NCBI RefSeq assembly: GCF_900129785.1 | Contig: NZ_FSRC01000001.1 | Span: forward strand, 1,798,001 to 1,862,000 | Source of the DNA: Algoriphagus halophilus | GTDB taxonomy: Bacteria; Bacteroidota; Bacteroidia; Cytophagales; Cyclobacteriaceae | Reading direction: 5' to 3' | DNA: 64,000 bases | Shown here: positions 7,876 to 16,041 of the stretch, in pieces | Numbering within the stretch: position 1 is the first letter of the stretch | Layout of the letters: every line of letters begins with the position of its first letter | The notes under the pieces: generated by a model | What the model was told of the DNA's origin: nothing | The model's input: only the letters and a program-made list of their open reading frames with translations | Database searches by the model: none | Program-made: the position numbers and the translations under genes

Positions 7876-9973
7876 ATTTAAATTCAAACCCAAGAAATCC
7901 TTGGTTTTAGGAACCTTGGCTTTAGCACTTTCTGCTCAAGCTCAAGATGGTTTTTTTCAAAGTCATTTGGATAAGCAGAAAGCCATTGAAAAAGAGTACC
8001 TGGATGCAGTGGATTTTAGCAGTTTCAAAGTACACTTGAAAGAAATTACTAAAAACCCACACATTGCGGGAACTCCAGAAAATGAACTGGTTCAGCAATA
8101 CATGGCTAAGGTAATGACGGATGCTGGCATGGATACAAAATTGTATCCTTATGATGTATACCTCCCCAATCATCCTGGAGAATCTCATTTGGAAATTGTA
8201 TCTCCAGTGAAAATGACGCTTTCCCAACAAGAAGCGATTTTGGATGAGGATCCTTTTTCTGCAGATAAGAGATTGTACTTAGGGTTCAATGCGTTCTCTG
8301 GTTCAGGAGATGTGACCGCAGAAGTGGTGTATGTCAATTATGGAACAAGAGAGGACTTTGCGAAGCTCAAAGAAATGGGGGTTGACTTGACAGGAAAAGT
8401 GGTGATCGCTCGATACGGGGGTAACTTCCGAGGGTATAAAGCCAAGTATGCGGAAGAAGCTGGAGCCATTGGGTTAGTGGTTTACACAGATCCGAAAGAT
8501 AATGGGTATGTCAGAGGAGATGTTTATCCAGATGGTCCTTATTACAATGAAACCACGATCCAACGAGGATCTATGTTGACCTTGGACTGGACTGGAGATC
8601 CATTGACTCCCAATGAGCCTGCTTTACCTCTAGATGGAGATAAAAAAGTAAAAAGATTAGATCCCAAAGAGGTGGATTTTCATACTATCCCAGTAACACC
8701 AATTGGATATGGTGCTGCCAAAGAAATCTTGTCGAGAATGAAGGGGCAGGCTGTTCCTGAAGCTTGGCAGGGAGGTTTACCTTTTGATTATAAAATCGAA
8801 GGTGGCTCTGACTTGAAAGTTCGAGTTATGGTAGATCAACCAGTTGATTTTATCCGTGCGAATAATGTGGTGGGTACCTTCAAAGGTTCTAAATATCCTG
8901 ACGAATGGATCATCTTGGGTGCCCATTTTGATGCATGGAGCTTTGGAGCTACAGATCCTAATTCAGGTACTGCGATGCTACTTACCTTAGCGGAGGCCAT
9001 AGGCAAATTGGTGAAAGAAGGAAAAGCTCCAGAAAGATCTATTATGATCGGTCATTGGGATGCAGAAGAGCAAGGAGTGATCGGTTCTACAGAATGGGTA
9101 GAACATATGAGAGATGAGCTAAAGGCAAATGCGGTAGCCTATATGAACTTTGATGGTGGGGTGAATGGAAGAAACTTTGGAGCATCTGCTGCTCCTACGT
9201 TGAAGAAAATCATCATGGATGCGGCCAAAGATGTGGCTTATCCAGATTCTTCCAAAACTGTTTATGAAGTTTGGGCGGGAAAAAACAAGGAACCAAGAAT
9301 GGGTAACTTGGGTGGTGGTTCAGACCATATTGCCTTTTATATGCATGTGGGTGTACCGAGTCTAGGTGGTGGTACTGGAGGAATGACTCCATACCATTCC
9401 AACTATGATAATTTCCACTACTACAGCAAATTCGTGGACCCTAGCTTTAAAATGGGAGGAACTGTTGCTCAGGTATTTGGTTTGGTAGCTTTGAGACTGG
9501 CCAATGGAGATGTGATTCCTTATGACGTGCCTCGCTATGCGCAGGATTTGAAAGGTCATTTCGAAAATGCGGTAAAAAATGTGCAGACCATTGCTCCAGA
9601 TTTCCAAGAGTTTGATCAGGCAAATGCTGCATTGGCTCAATTGGAAGCAAGTTCTACATCTTATCAAACCGCTTTGGAAGCAGCATTGGCCAAGGGGTCA
9701 ATTTCTGAAAAAAAATTAAAGAAAATCAACGAGGAATTGATCGGTTTGGAAAAAAGCTGGATAGACCCGAAAGGGATGTATTATGGTGAATGGTACAAAT
9801 CCTTATATGTATGTAACGATCCATTCTCTGGATATGCTTCTTGGATCTTACCGGGAATCCAGTATGAGGTAGCGATCAACCGCACCGAAAAATTGGAGGA
9901 ATGGGATAGCCGTTATGCAAAAGCAATATCGAATTTGCGAAAGAAAATAGATAAGATTACGAAATCACTGTAA
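7868..9973 (+). CDS. Secreted M28 metallopeptidase, glutamate carboxypeptidase II (PSMA) type
   Basis: A 701-residue secreted zinc peptidase with signal peptide (about 1-25, ending AQAQ). The architecture is that of glutamate carboxypeptidase II: a protease-associated domain (about 110-270), the M28 catalytic domain and a C-terminal dimerisation domain (about 560-700). Zinc ligands and catalytic residues can be placed: H353 and D355 in GAHFDAW, D363 in ATDPNSG, E400/E401 in WDAEEQG, D429 in NFDGG and H510 in TPYHSNYDNF. Members release C-terminal Glu or other residues from short peptides. The 8-base overlap with the NlpC/P60 gene suggests that it finishes peptides released by that enzyme. Substrate preference is inferred. 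Confidence 0.93.
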   Translation: MSKFKFKPKKSLVLGTLALALSAQAQDGFFQSHLDKQKAIEKEYLDAVDFSSFKVHLKEITKNPHIAGTPENELVQQYMAKVMTDAGMDTKLYPYDVYLPNHPGESHLEIVSPVKMTLSQQEAILDEDPFSADKRLYLGFNAFSGSGDVTAEVVYVNYGTREDFAKLKEMGVDLTGKVVIARYGGNFRGYKAKYAEEAGAIGLVVYTDPKDNGYVRGDVYPDGPYYNETTIQRGSMLTLDWTGDPLTPNEPALPLDGDKKVKRLDPKEVDFHTIPVTPIGYGAAKEILSRMKGQAVPEAWQGGLPFDYKIEGGSDLKVRVMVDQPVDFIRANNVVGTFKGSKYPDEWIILGAHFDAWSFGATDPNSGTAMLLTLAEAIGKLVKEGKAPERSIMIGHWDAEEQGVIGSTEWVEHMRDELKANAVAYMNFDGGVNGRNFGASAAPTLKKIIMDAAKDVAYPDSSKTVYEVWAGKNKEPRMGNLGGGSDHIAFYMHVGVPSLGGGTGGMTPYHSNYDNFHYYSKFVDPSFKMGGTVAQVFGLVALRLANGDVIPYDVPRYAQDLKGHFENAVKNVQTIAPDFQEFDQANAALAQLEASSTSYQTALEAALAKGSISEKKLKKINEELIGLEKSWIDPKGMYYGEWYKSLYVCNDPFSGYASWILPGIQYEVAINRTEKLEEWDSRYAKAISNLRKKIDKITKSL

Positions 9974-9988
9974 AACTTAGACATTAAA

Positions 9989-10032
9989 AATAGCCCTGAT
10001 TCAACTTAATGAATCAGGGCTATTAATTTTTT
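9989..10032. terminator. Terminator after M28 peptidase gene
   Basis: A perfect 15-bp stem (AATAGCCCTGATTCA at 9989-10003 with its complement at 10010-10024) has a 6-base loop and is followed by a T-rich stretch. The opposite strand also has a U-rich tail, so it may serve the converging subtilisin gene too, although that gene ends about 150 bases away. Confidence 0.85.
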
Positions 10033-10180
10033 AAACAGATTTTTTGAATACTGTTTCACTGAAAAAAGCCTCAAGCGAGCAGATGGATTTACGGTATCAG
10101 TCCGTGCGGAGAGTCGAGGATTTGCGAAATAATAGATTTCCACTCCCCTTAATCTTACATAGGATGTACTTTATTTTCCT

Positions 10181-11749
10181 TTAATAGACTCCTAAAGCTG
10201 CTCCAGCATTTAAATTTCCCCATCCATATTGTGAACTTCTAGAAGGATATAAATCTGAAGTTACTGTCAATTGGTTCAGGATTTGGTCCCTGTTCCAATT
10301 AGGGTTCTTAGCCCATAACAAGGCTGCAATCCCAGAAGCAGTGGCAGTGGCAACCGAGGAACCCCCTACTGTAGAAGGAATATTGCCTGACATGGCCAGA
10401 GACAAGGGTTTGTTTTCCGAGGTGGAGCGTTCCATGATCACCGTAAAATCTACCTTTGAACCTGAGTGACAGGTGTTGCATCGTTGGTAGCCAGTTCCCT
10501 CTTTAATGCCCGTTACTGCCACGGTTTCTGCCATGGTTGCGGGAAAAATCACTCCATACCAGTTGGTAAAGGAAGTAGATGTACCAGCAGCTGCAAAAAT
10601 CAATTTTCCACGGTTATAAGCATAACGAACCGCATCAGCCACCTTGGAATTAGAGAAAATATCACCAATGGACATACTGATAATTTTTACATCTGCTCTT
10701 TTCCCTAACAGCACCAAGGCTTCAGCTACTCCATCTTTTTCATTTCCAGAGTTTACGATCACATCGCTGGTTCCCCTGACAGAAATCAAATTGGCATTAT
10801 AGGCTACTCCAACCGTAGTCCCTACCCCATTTCTAGGAGATGCAATCACACCGGCCATGGATGTCCCATGCCCGCATTGGTCATTTGGACCATCGTATTT
10901 CTTCCACCACCAATACCCTGTTTTATAGGTTCCATATTTTTCAATGTTTCTACTTACAGAAGCCCCGCTTTGAAAGGCTGATCCCAGTAATGGTTGGTTT
11001 GGAGAAACCCCTGTATCGATCAAACCAATGGTAATATTATCTCCAGTACTTTGAGACCAGGCATGAGAAACTCCCATTTGAGGGTAATTCCAAGATGCTT
11101 TGGCATTTGGTGAAATCGAAGTGAAATCACCGGAAGGTAAGTTGGTCTCCGGGTCATTCGAACAACCAGAATCTGAAAAATACCTTGCGTCTTGACCCTG
11201 ATTCAATAGGTTGTAATTGAATTCATAACTCAAAGGCTCAAAGTATCTTACCTCTCCCAATTGCCTTAAATTCTGAAGCACTTCCAAACTGGCTACTTTT
11301 ACTTCCAGATAAGGTAAGTCCTCATGAATGACGGCAATCTCATTTCCTAATCTGAGCTGGGGTGCTCCCTTTTGTTCAATGGTTTCTGAAATCACTTGTA
11401 GAATCTTTTGGGCGGACACTTGCCAAGCTGGACTTTGAACGGATTCGATACCGATTTTGGCATTGGGAGACTTGATAGATACCGGACTATACCCAATAGT
11501 TAAAACCGAATCACTTTGTACCAAGGCACTCCAAATCAACTGATCACTTTGATTCATCCAGAGAAAGTCGCCTGTCTCTCGTAAAGATTGAAGGATGAGT
11601 TGATCGATTTCTGGACTAGTGATGAGTTTTTGTTGCTCCTCCTCACCCAATTGCTGAGTTAAGTCTGGTGTCGAATTTTCCTGTACACAGGAATAAGTTA
11701 AAAGGGCTAAAAAAAGTAGCCCTAAACTGAGTTTTGGCTTATTAATCAT
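10181..11749 (-). CDS. Subtilisin-like (S8) serine peptidase lipoprotein
   Basis: A 522-residue lipoprotein (lipobox TYSC, Cys21). Residues about 25-190 form a propeptide or accessory region; about 225-520 form an S8 peptidase domain. The triad is D245 in LIDTG, H294 in GHGTSMAG and S465 in VGGSSVATATA. The oxyanion-hole asparagine expected in an AAGN motif is not visible: the sequence reads IFAAAGTST, with T390 in that place. A CNTCHSG segment (424-430) could be a small disulfide or metal loop. It would act at the outer surface or in the periplasm. The gene is monocistronic as far as I can see. Family call is firm; full activity is less so because of the T390 substitution. Confidence 0.88.
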   Translation of the reverse strand: MINKPKLSLGLLFLALLTYSCVQENSTPDLTQQLGEEEQQKLITSPEIDQLILQSLRETGDFLWMNQSDQLIWSALVQSDSVLTIGYSPVSIKSPNAKIGIESVQSPAWQVSAQKILQVISETIEQKGAPQLRLGNEIAVIHEDLPYLEVKVASLEVLQNLRQLGEVRYFEPLSYEFNYNLLNQGQDARYFSDSGCSNDPETNLPSGDFTSISPNAKASWNYPQMGVSHAWSQSTGDNITIGLIDTGVSPNQPLLGSAFQSGASVSRNIEKYGTYKTGYWWWKKYDGPNDQCGHGTSMAGVIASPRNGVGTTVGVAYNANLISVRGTSDVIVNSGNEKDGVAEALVLLGKRADVKIISMSIGDIFSNSKVADAVRYAYNRGKLIFAAAGTSTSFTNWYGVIFPATMAETVAVTGIKEGTGYQRCNTCHSGSKVDFTVIMERSTSENKPLSLAMSGNIPSTVGGSSVATATASGIAALLWAKNPNWNRDQILNQLTVTSDLYPSRSSQYGWGNLNAGAALGVY

Positions 11750-11849
11750 CTTTAAAAAGTTTAATTGTTAACTGATAATCAATAAGTTAAAAAATAAAAT
11801 TAGTTTATTCCAACTACAGACTCCTTAATTATAGAACTTTATAAATTCA

Positions 11850-12761
11850 TTAATAGGTAACTCGCTCCAACTGCTCCTGCAAATAAGCCTTCAACTCCTC
11901 TCCTTCTTCCACTTTAATTTCACCGGGTAATCCCAATATAAACCGTGCTAAACCGGGTAACTGCGGTACTTCACCTTCAAAGTAATATTGATTTCTATTC
12001 TTTACATCCATAAATGGGCGTGCATTTGGATGTTCCTCCATCATTAACTGGTAGGCCTTTTTGGAGAGTTTCAATTTGACCTTAAACCTGCTTTTTCCAG
12101 AAAAACCAAATAGTTGTGCGCCCGGTACCTGATGTTTATTCTCGAATTTCCAGGGCATGGTAGATATCACCACTTCTCCTATTCGTTCGATTTTAAACAC
12201 TTTCATGGTTTTACTTTCAGGCTCAAAGGCATGGATGCTTTCGTAAGTTGAGGAAAAAGCAACTGGTTCCACCAAACGATCACTGGTGGTATCGCTGCTC
12301 AAGGAATAGTAGTCTTTGAGCCATACCTGCGTTTTACTTTGTATCCCTTTACCCAACTCATCCACAAAGCGTCCCAAATTCGCTTTAAAAAGCTGTTCTG
12401 ATCCTTTTTTTACCTCTGACCGCACTTGAAGTTTTTGTAGGATTGAATCGTGCAACAAGTTTCCTTTCCCTTGACTTTCAATCATGGATTTCAACCATTG
12501 GCTCTCCTCTTGGGAGAAGGTGCCATAGTTTAGAGTTTGATCAATGCCTGGTCTTTGTTGGATTTTATATTTACTAAACTCTTTGACAACCTCAAAGCCC
12601 AAGGCTTCTAACAACTTAAAATACCGGTAGATGGTGCGTTCATCTGTCTCCAGTAACTCGGCTAGTCTGTGAACTGGTTTTCCAATATTCCCTTGAAGGA
12701 GGTTAATCAGCTTAAATACCCGTAAGATCTTTTGTTGTTCTATTTTTCCCGCTTGAGCCAT
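11850..12761 (-). CDS. WYL-domain transcriptional regulator (YafY-like)
   Basis: A 303-residue regulator. Residues about 5-65 form a winged helix-turn-helix of the HTH_11 type (HRLAELLETDERTIYRYFKL), and the C-terminal two thirds fit a WYL ligand-sensing domain followed by its C-terminal extension. Such proteins sense nucleic acid, nucleotides or other small ligands and control stress, DNA-damage or defence genes. Its neighbours (subtilisin lipoprotein, GT-C glycosyltransferase) give no obvious regulon. No operator was identified. The stretch between it and the divergent gene (12762-13007) shows no convincing ORF. Confidence 0.8.
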   Translation of the reverse strand: MAQAGKIEQQKILRVFKLINLLQGNIGKPVHRLAELLETDERTIYRYFKLLEALGFEVVKEFSKYKIQQRPGIDQTLNYGTFSQEESQWLKSMIESQGKGNLLHDSILQKLQVRSEVKKGSEQLFKANLGRFVDELGKGIQSKTQVWLKDYYSLSSDTTSDRLVEPVAFSSTYESIHAFEPESKTMKVFKIERIGEVVISTMPWKFENKHQVPGAQLFGFSGKSRFKVKLKLSKKAYQLMMEEHPNARPFMDVKNRNQYYFEGEVPQLPGLARFILGLPGEIKVEEGEELKAYLQEQLERVTY

Positions 12762-13007
12762 TGTTTCAAAATTATATTTAAAACTAAAGAAAGGACGCTA
12801 AGCGAAAAAGTTTTTGACGGTTATTGTCGAAAGAAAACAATCCCCTTGTTCCTTCGCTAAAGGAGAGTCGTTCCTGCCCAAAGATTGAAAAGATTTATAG
12901 CCTTTTATTTTTTAATACCCAACTCAAAGTTTTTATAAAAAGGGTAAATTCTAATACTTCAATATCTGGGAGCTTTGGTATACAAAATTCCCTATTTTTA
13001 GCCCTAC

Positions 13008-14594
13008 ATGAGAACAGACACCTTACTAGATAACAGACAACAAGACCTACCGCTAATGATAGGGTTGTTGTTCTTGGTTGGGTTCTGGTGGATAGGATTT
13101 GATGGGATTACCTTTAGTGATGATGTATACTACATCTTGGCGGGAAAGAGCTTTTGGGAAGGAACCATGGAGGTCAATTCTTATCATTTTTCCAGTCGAT
13201 GGGGAGCATATATCCCCGCCGGTTTGTTGGGATACTTCTTTGGATTGGATCCCCATATCATCTCTGGATTTTCTCTCCTTTGCTACCTGATCACTTTATT
13301 GGTTTTGTATAAGGTTTTACCTGATAAAAAATGGACTTGGATCCTCACGATATGGTTTTGCACGCACGTTTATTTCTTGCACTTTATCACCAAAGTTTAT
13401 CCTGACGCATCTCTGGTACTTTGGGTCACAATTATTCCAGTCGCTGCTATCTATAGAAACCAACATCCAGTTCTAGCAGGAATAAGTCTTGTCCTATCTC
13501 TATTTATAGGTTTTCTGACAAAAGAAACCATTATTTTCTTGGTTCCTTTTGTGGTACTATTATTTCTCTTCGACCTGAAAAACAAATCCATTCAGTCAAC
13601 TTTTTATAGTAGCGTGGTTGCCTCTGGACTGCTTCTGGCTAGCCTTTACCTCACCTACTTTTGGATTCAATTTGGAGATCCCTTCTATAGAATTACTTCT
13701 ATCAATGCAGGACATTATATTTCTGAATACACCTATGCCGATAAAGGTGTAGGGGCTATTATAGAGCGCTTAACCATTACCCCAGTTACAACTTTTGTAG
13801 CGCGTGCTTATTGGCCTTGGTTGGTATTTGCGATTCCAGGAATCTATCAAGGAATGAAATTTAGGAAATCCTTCGATTTTGAGTTTGCGCTTGCTTTTCT
13901 TTGCCTTCTTTTGGGATTCTGGCTGATGAGCTCAACACTGGAATTTTATAACCCTATTTATCTCAATCCAAGGCATTTGATCATACTTATTCCGATCCTT
14001 GCCTTTCTCATTACTTTGGGCTGGAAATATTGGCAAAACTCCAAGAAATGGAAAATGGCATTGCTCAGCTTGATGGTTTTGGGAATTATTATTTCGGCCA
14101 TTCAGGGAGATGCTAAACAAGCCCTGTTTTTATGCGCATTGATCCCTGTGATTTGGATTAAAAAAAGAACGGTCCAGCTTTCGATTTTGGGAATAGTCTT
14201 GGTCTTACCTGCTATATTTTCTATTTATTATCAAAAGCAATTAAAACACTATCAAAATTTAACTGATACTCTAACTGAATCAACGCAAAGTTCTGAGGAG
14301 GAGCAATATATACTTACAAATAACTTCATTTATTTTTCCCGTGAAATTTTATTGACTGGAAGTAAGTTAAGTCAAGAGAAGCTATTTCCAATAGAGTCTT
14401 TACAGGAACTGAATAGGGATCTTCCCAAAGAAATTGAGGTTGTAATTTATGAGTACTACAAACATGCGTATCCCAAAGAGCAGGCTGATGTGGATCTTCT
14501 GGAAAGTTGGCTGAAAATGAAAAACTACCAGTTAGAATCTGAAGAGAAAATCGCAAACCTTTGGATCAGGAAATTTCAATTATCTACCCAATAG
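13008..14594 (+). CDS. Multi-spanning GT-C family glycosyltransferase (GT39/ArnT-like)
   Basis: A 528-residue integral membrane protein with about ten to eleven hydrophobic helices over residues 15-410 and a soluble C-terminal part. The first periplasmic loop carries the acidic pair D38/D39 (FSDDVYY), the catalytic signature of GT-C enzymes that move a sugar from a polyprenyl phosphate carrier to protein or lipid outside the membrane. A second acidic residue in FITKVYPDASL fits the same fold. I keep the ATG at 13008, since the first helix begins soon after. It is convergent with the Rieske gene, whose stop lies one base beyond its own. Acceptor and sugar are unknown. Confidence 0.8.
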   Translation: MRTDTLLDNRQQDLPLMIGLLFLVGFWWIGFDGITFSDDVYYILAGKSFWEGTMEVNSYHFSSRWGAYIPAGLLGYFFGLDPHIISGFSLLCYLITLLVLYKVLPDKKWTWILTIWFCTHVYFLHFITKVYPDASLVLWVTIIPVAAIYRNQHPVLAGISLVLSLFIGFLTKETIIFLVPFVVLLFLFDLKNKSIQSTFYSSVVASGLLLASLYLTYFWIQFGDPFYRITSINAGHYISEYTYADKGVGAIIERLTITPVTTFVARAYWPWLVFAIPGIYQGMKFRKSFDFEFALAFLCLLLGFWLMSSTLEFYNPIYLNPRHLIILIPILAFLITLGWKYWQNSKKWKMALLSLMVLGIIISAIQGDAKQALFLCALIPVIWIKKRTVQLSILGIVLVLPAIFSIYYQKQLKHYQNLTDTLTESTQSSEEEQYILTNNFIYFSREILLTGSKLSQEKLFPIESLQELNRDLPKEIEVVIYEYYKHAYPKEQADVDLLESWLKMKNYQLESEEKIANLWIRKFQLSTQ

Positions 14595-14595
14595 T

Positions 14596-15105
14596 CTACT
14601 TGGTTATCGTCAATATATTCCCGGAAACTGCCGTATCATACACTTTTAAAGGTTGAGTTGCTGGACCTGAAACTACATTCCCTTGCGTATCAAACTTGGA
14701 TCCGTGACAAGCACAATTGTAGGTAGCGTTGGAAAAACTCCAATTGGTGTCGCAGCCTGAATGTGTACAAACCGAGGTAAGAGCGATAAATTCACTTCCC
14801 ACCTTAGAAACCAACGTTTTCCCATTAGTAATCAAAAGCCATCCTCCATCGGCATTCAGATCTTTTTGGATACTTAAATCTATCGTAATCTTATTTCCAG
14901 ATACCGAAATACCTGTTCCGCTTCCAGTTCCCGGATTCATTGGAGTACCGGTGCTGCCGGTGGGCTCCATATCATCAGAATTTGAGCAGGAAGTAAAAAA
15001 TCCGATTCCAAACATCGTAAGTGCTGCTGTCAAGCCTGATTTCTCAATAAATTCCCTTCTCGATTTGGTAAGTTTTCCCGATTGGTTGGTTGATAATGGA
15101 TCCAT
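14596..15105 (-). CDS. Rieske 2Fe-2S protein with twin-arginine and lipoprotein signals
   Basis: I start at ATG 15105 (MDPLSTNQ; 169 residues). A GTG ten codons upstream is possible but adds nothing useful. The N-terminus has a twin-arginine motif (SRREF, 15-19) and a hydrophobic stretch ending in FFTSC (Cys40), so the protein is probably folded in the cytoplasm, exported by Tat and lipid-anchored. A Ser/Gly/Pro/Thr-rich linker follows. The Rieske ligands are C113 and H115 (CTHSGC) and C131 and H134 (CACHGS), with C118 and C133 positioned for the stabilising disulfide. It is a one-electron carrier. No cytochrome b or oxygenase gene is adjacent, so the partner is unknown. Confidence 0.9.
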   Translation of the reverse strand: MDPLSTNQSGKLTKSRREFIEKSGLTAALTMFGIGFFTSCSNSDDMEPTGSTGTPMNPGTGSGTGISVSGNKITIDLSIQKDLNADGGWLLITNGKTLVSKVGSEFIALTSVCTHSGCDTNWSFSNATYNCACHGSKFDTQGNVVSGPATQPLKVYDTAVSGNILTITK

Positions 15106-15263
15106 AGCATTCTGATTTTGTTTAGATGTAAACACTTACGATAGCTAGATGTTTTTTGGATCACAGGAATTTAAAAAAAATATAAATACTTGATTCACAA
15201 ACTTATAATCAAACTGATGGATCTAACTCTTATTAGAATCCCATCCCTTTGATTGGTAAAATC

Positions 15264-15755
15264 TTAAAAATGCTTCCTATTTAAAATCTCTGAAAGGACT
15301 ACAGCATCCTTGACAGACTGAGGATCTTTCATTAATTGAGCATAACGATTTACTTTCTTTTCAGGTTTTTTATAAGCCTGCTTTCCAATTTCTGAAAACT
15401 CCAATTGGGAAATTGGAACTGCCTTTTCAGCTGCTGTTTTTGCTTTTTCATAAGCACCATCGTAATAAGAAATCTCCTCATCAGCCTCTTCATACCATTT
15501 CTTTTTAACAGGTTCTGGCTTGATTTCCTCGACTTCCACTTGTTGGGCTTTGGGTTTAGGCGCAGGTTTTGGGCGGTTTGGGTTTTGAGCTTCCCGGATT
15601 TCACGCATCAAATCCTCAAAAGTCGTTGGAGCTTTGGGACTTTCTTTAGGAGTTCCCTGCTCCTCCGTTGGCTCTCCGGATTTTTTGTTTTTGCTGATCT
15701 GATAAATAAAATAAACGATGACCGCAACGAGATAGATGATGTTTCCTAAATCCAT
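15264..15755 (-). CDS. Single-span membrane protein of unknown function beside smc
   Basis: A 163-residue protein with one N-terminal transmembrane helix (about 4-20) followed by a charged, Pro/Lys/Glu-rich and probably disordered cytoplasmic region (PKPAPKPKA). The C-terminus carries a distinct motif (SVKDAVVLSEILNRKHF) that looks like a short docking helix. Short proteins with this N-terminal helix and this C-terminal block occur in other Bacteroidota. It is divergent from smc with 286 bases between. I cannot assign a function. The conserved tail next to a disordered linker suggests an adaptor that tethers a soluble partner to the membrane (inference). Confidence 0.75.
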   Translation of the reverse strand: MDLGNIIYLVAVIVYFIYQISKNKKSGEPTEEQGTPKESPKAPTTFEDLMREIREAQNPNRPKPAPKPKAQQVEVEEIKPEPVKKKWYEEADEEISYYDGAYEKAKTAAEKAVPISQLEFSEIGKQAYKKPEKKVNRYAQLMKDPQSVKDAVVLSEILNRKHF

Positions 15756-16041
15756 AAGGGAAGATACTATATTTTTTGGAGTTCCCAGTTTTTAGTAGGA
15801 AGTGATCATGGAAATCAGAAGGCCAAAGTCAAGAAGCTGAAAATGGTTTCTAAGCTCCGACAATTTTACATAGCTGCCATACCCTGCTATTCCAACTTCA
15901 AATACCTAACATCAGCTATCTACCTTCCTATTTCTTATATCCTTTTAGCTCCAGAATTTTAATGGCTCAAGAATCACCAAATCCTTGGACAATCTGCCAA
16001 ATGATCTTATTTTGTTCCTTATTTCAGATTAACAAAAAAGG

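Noticed and set aside
12824..13033. 69-codon frame overlapping the GT-C gene start
   Set aside because: No family features, and it overlaps the well-supported glycosyltransferase start out of frame.
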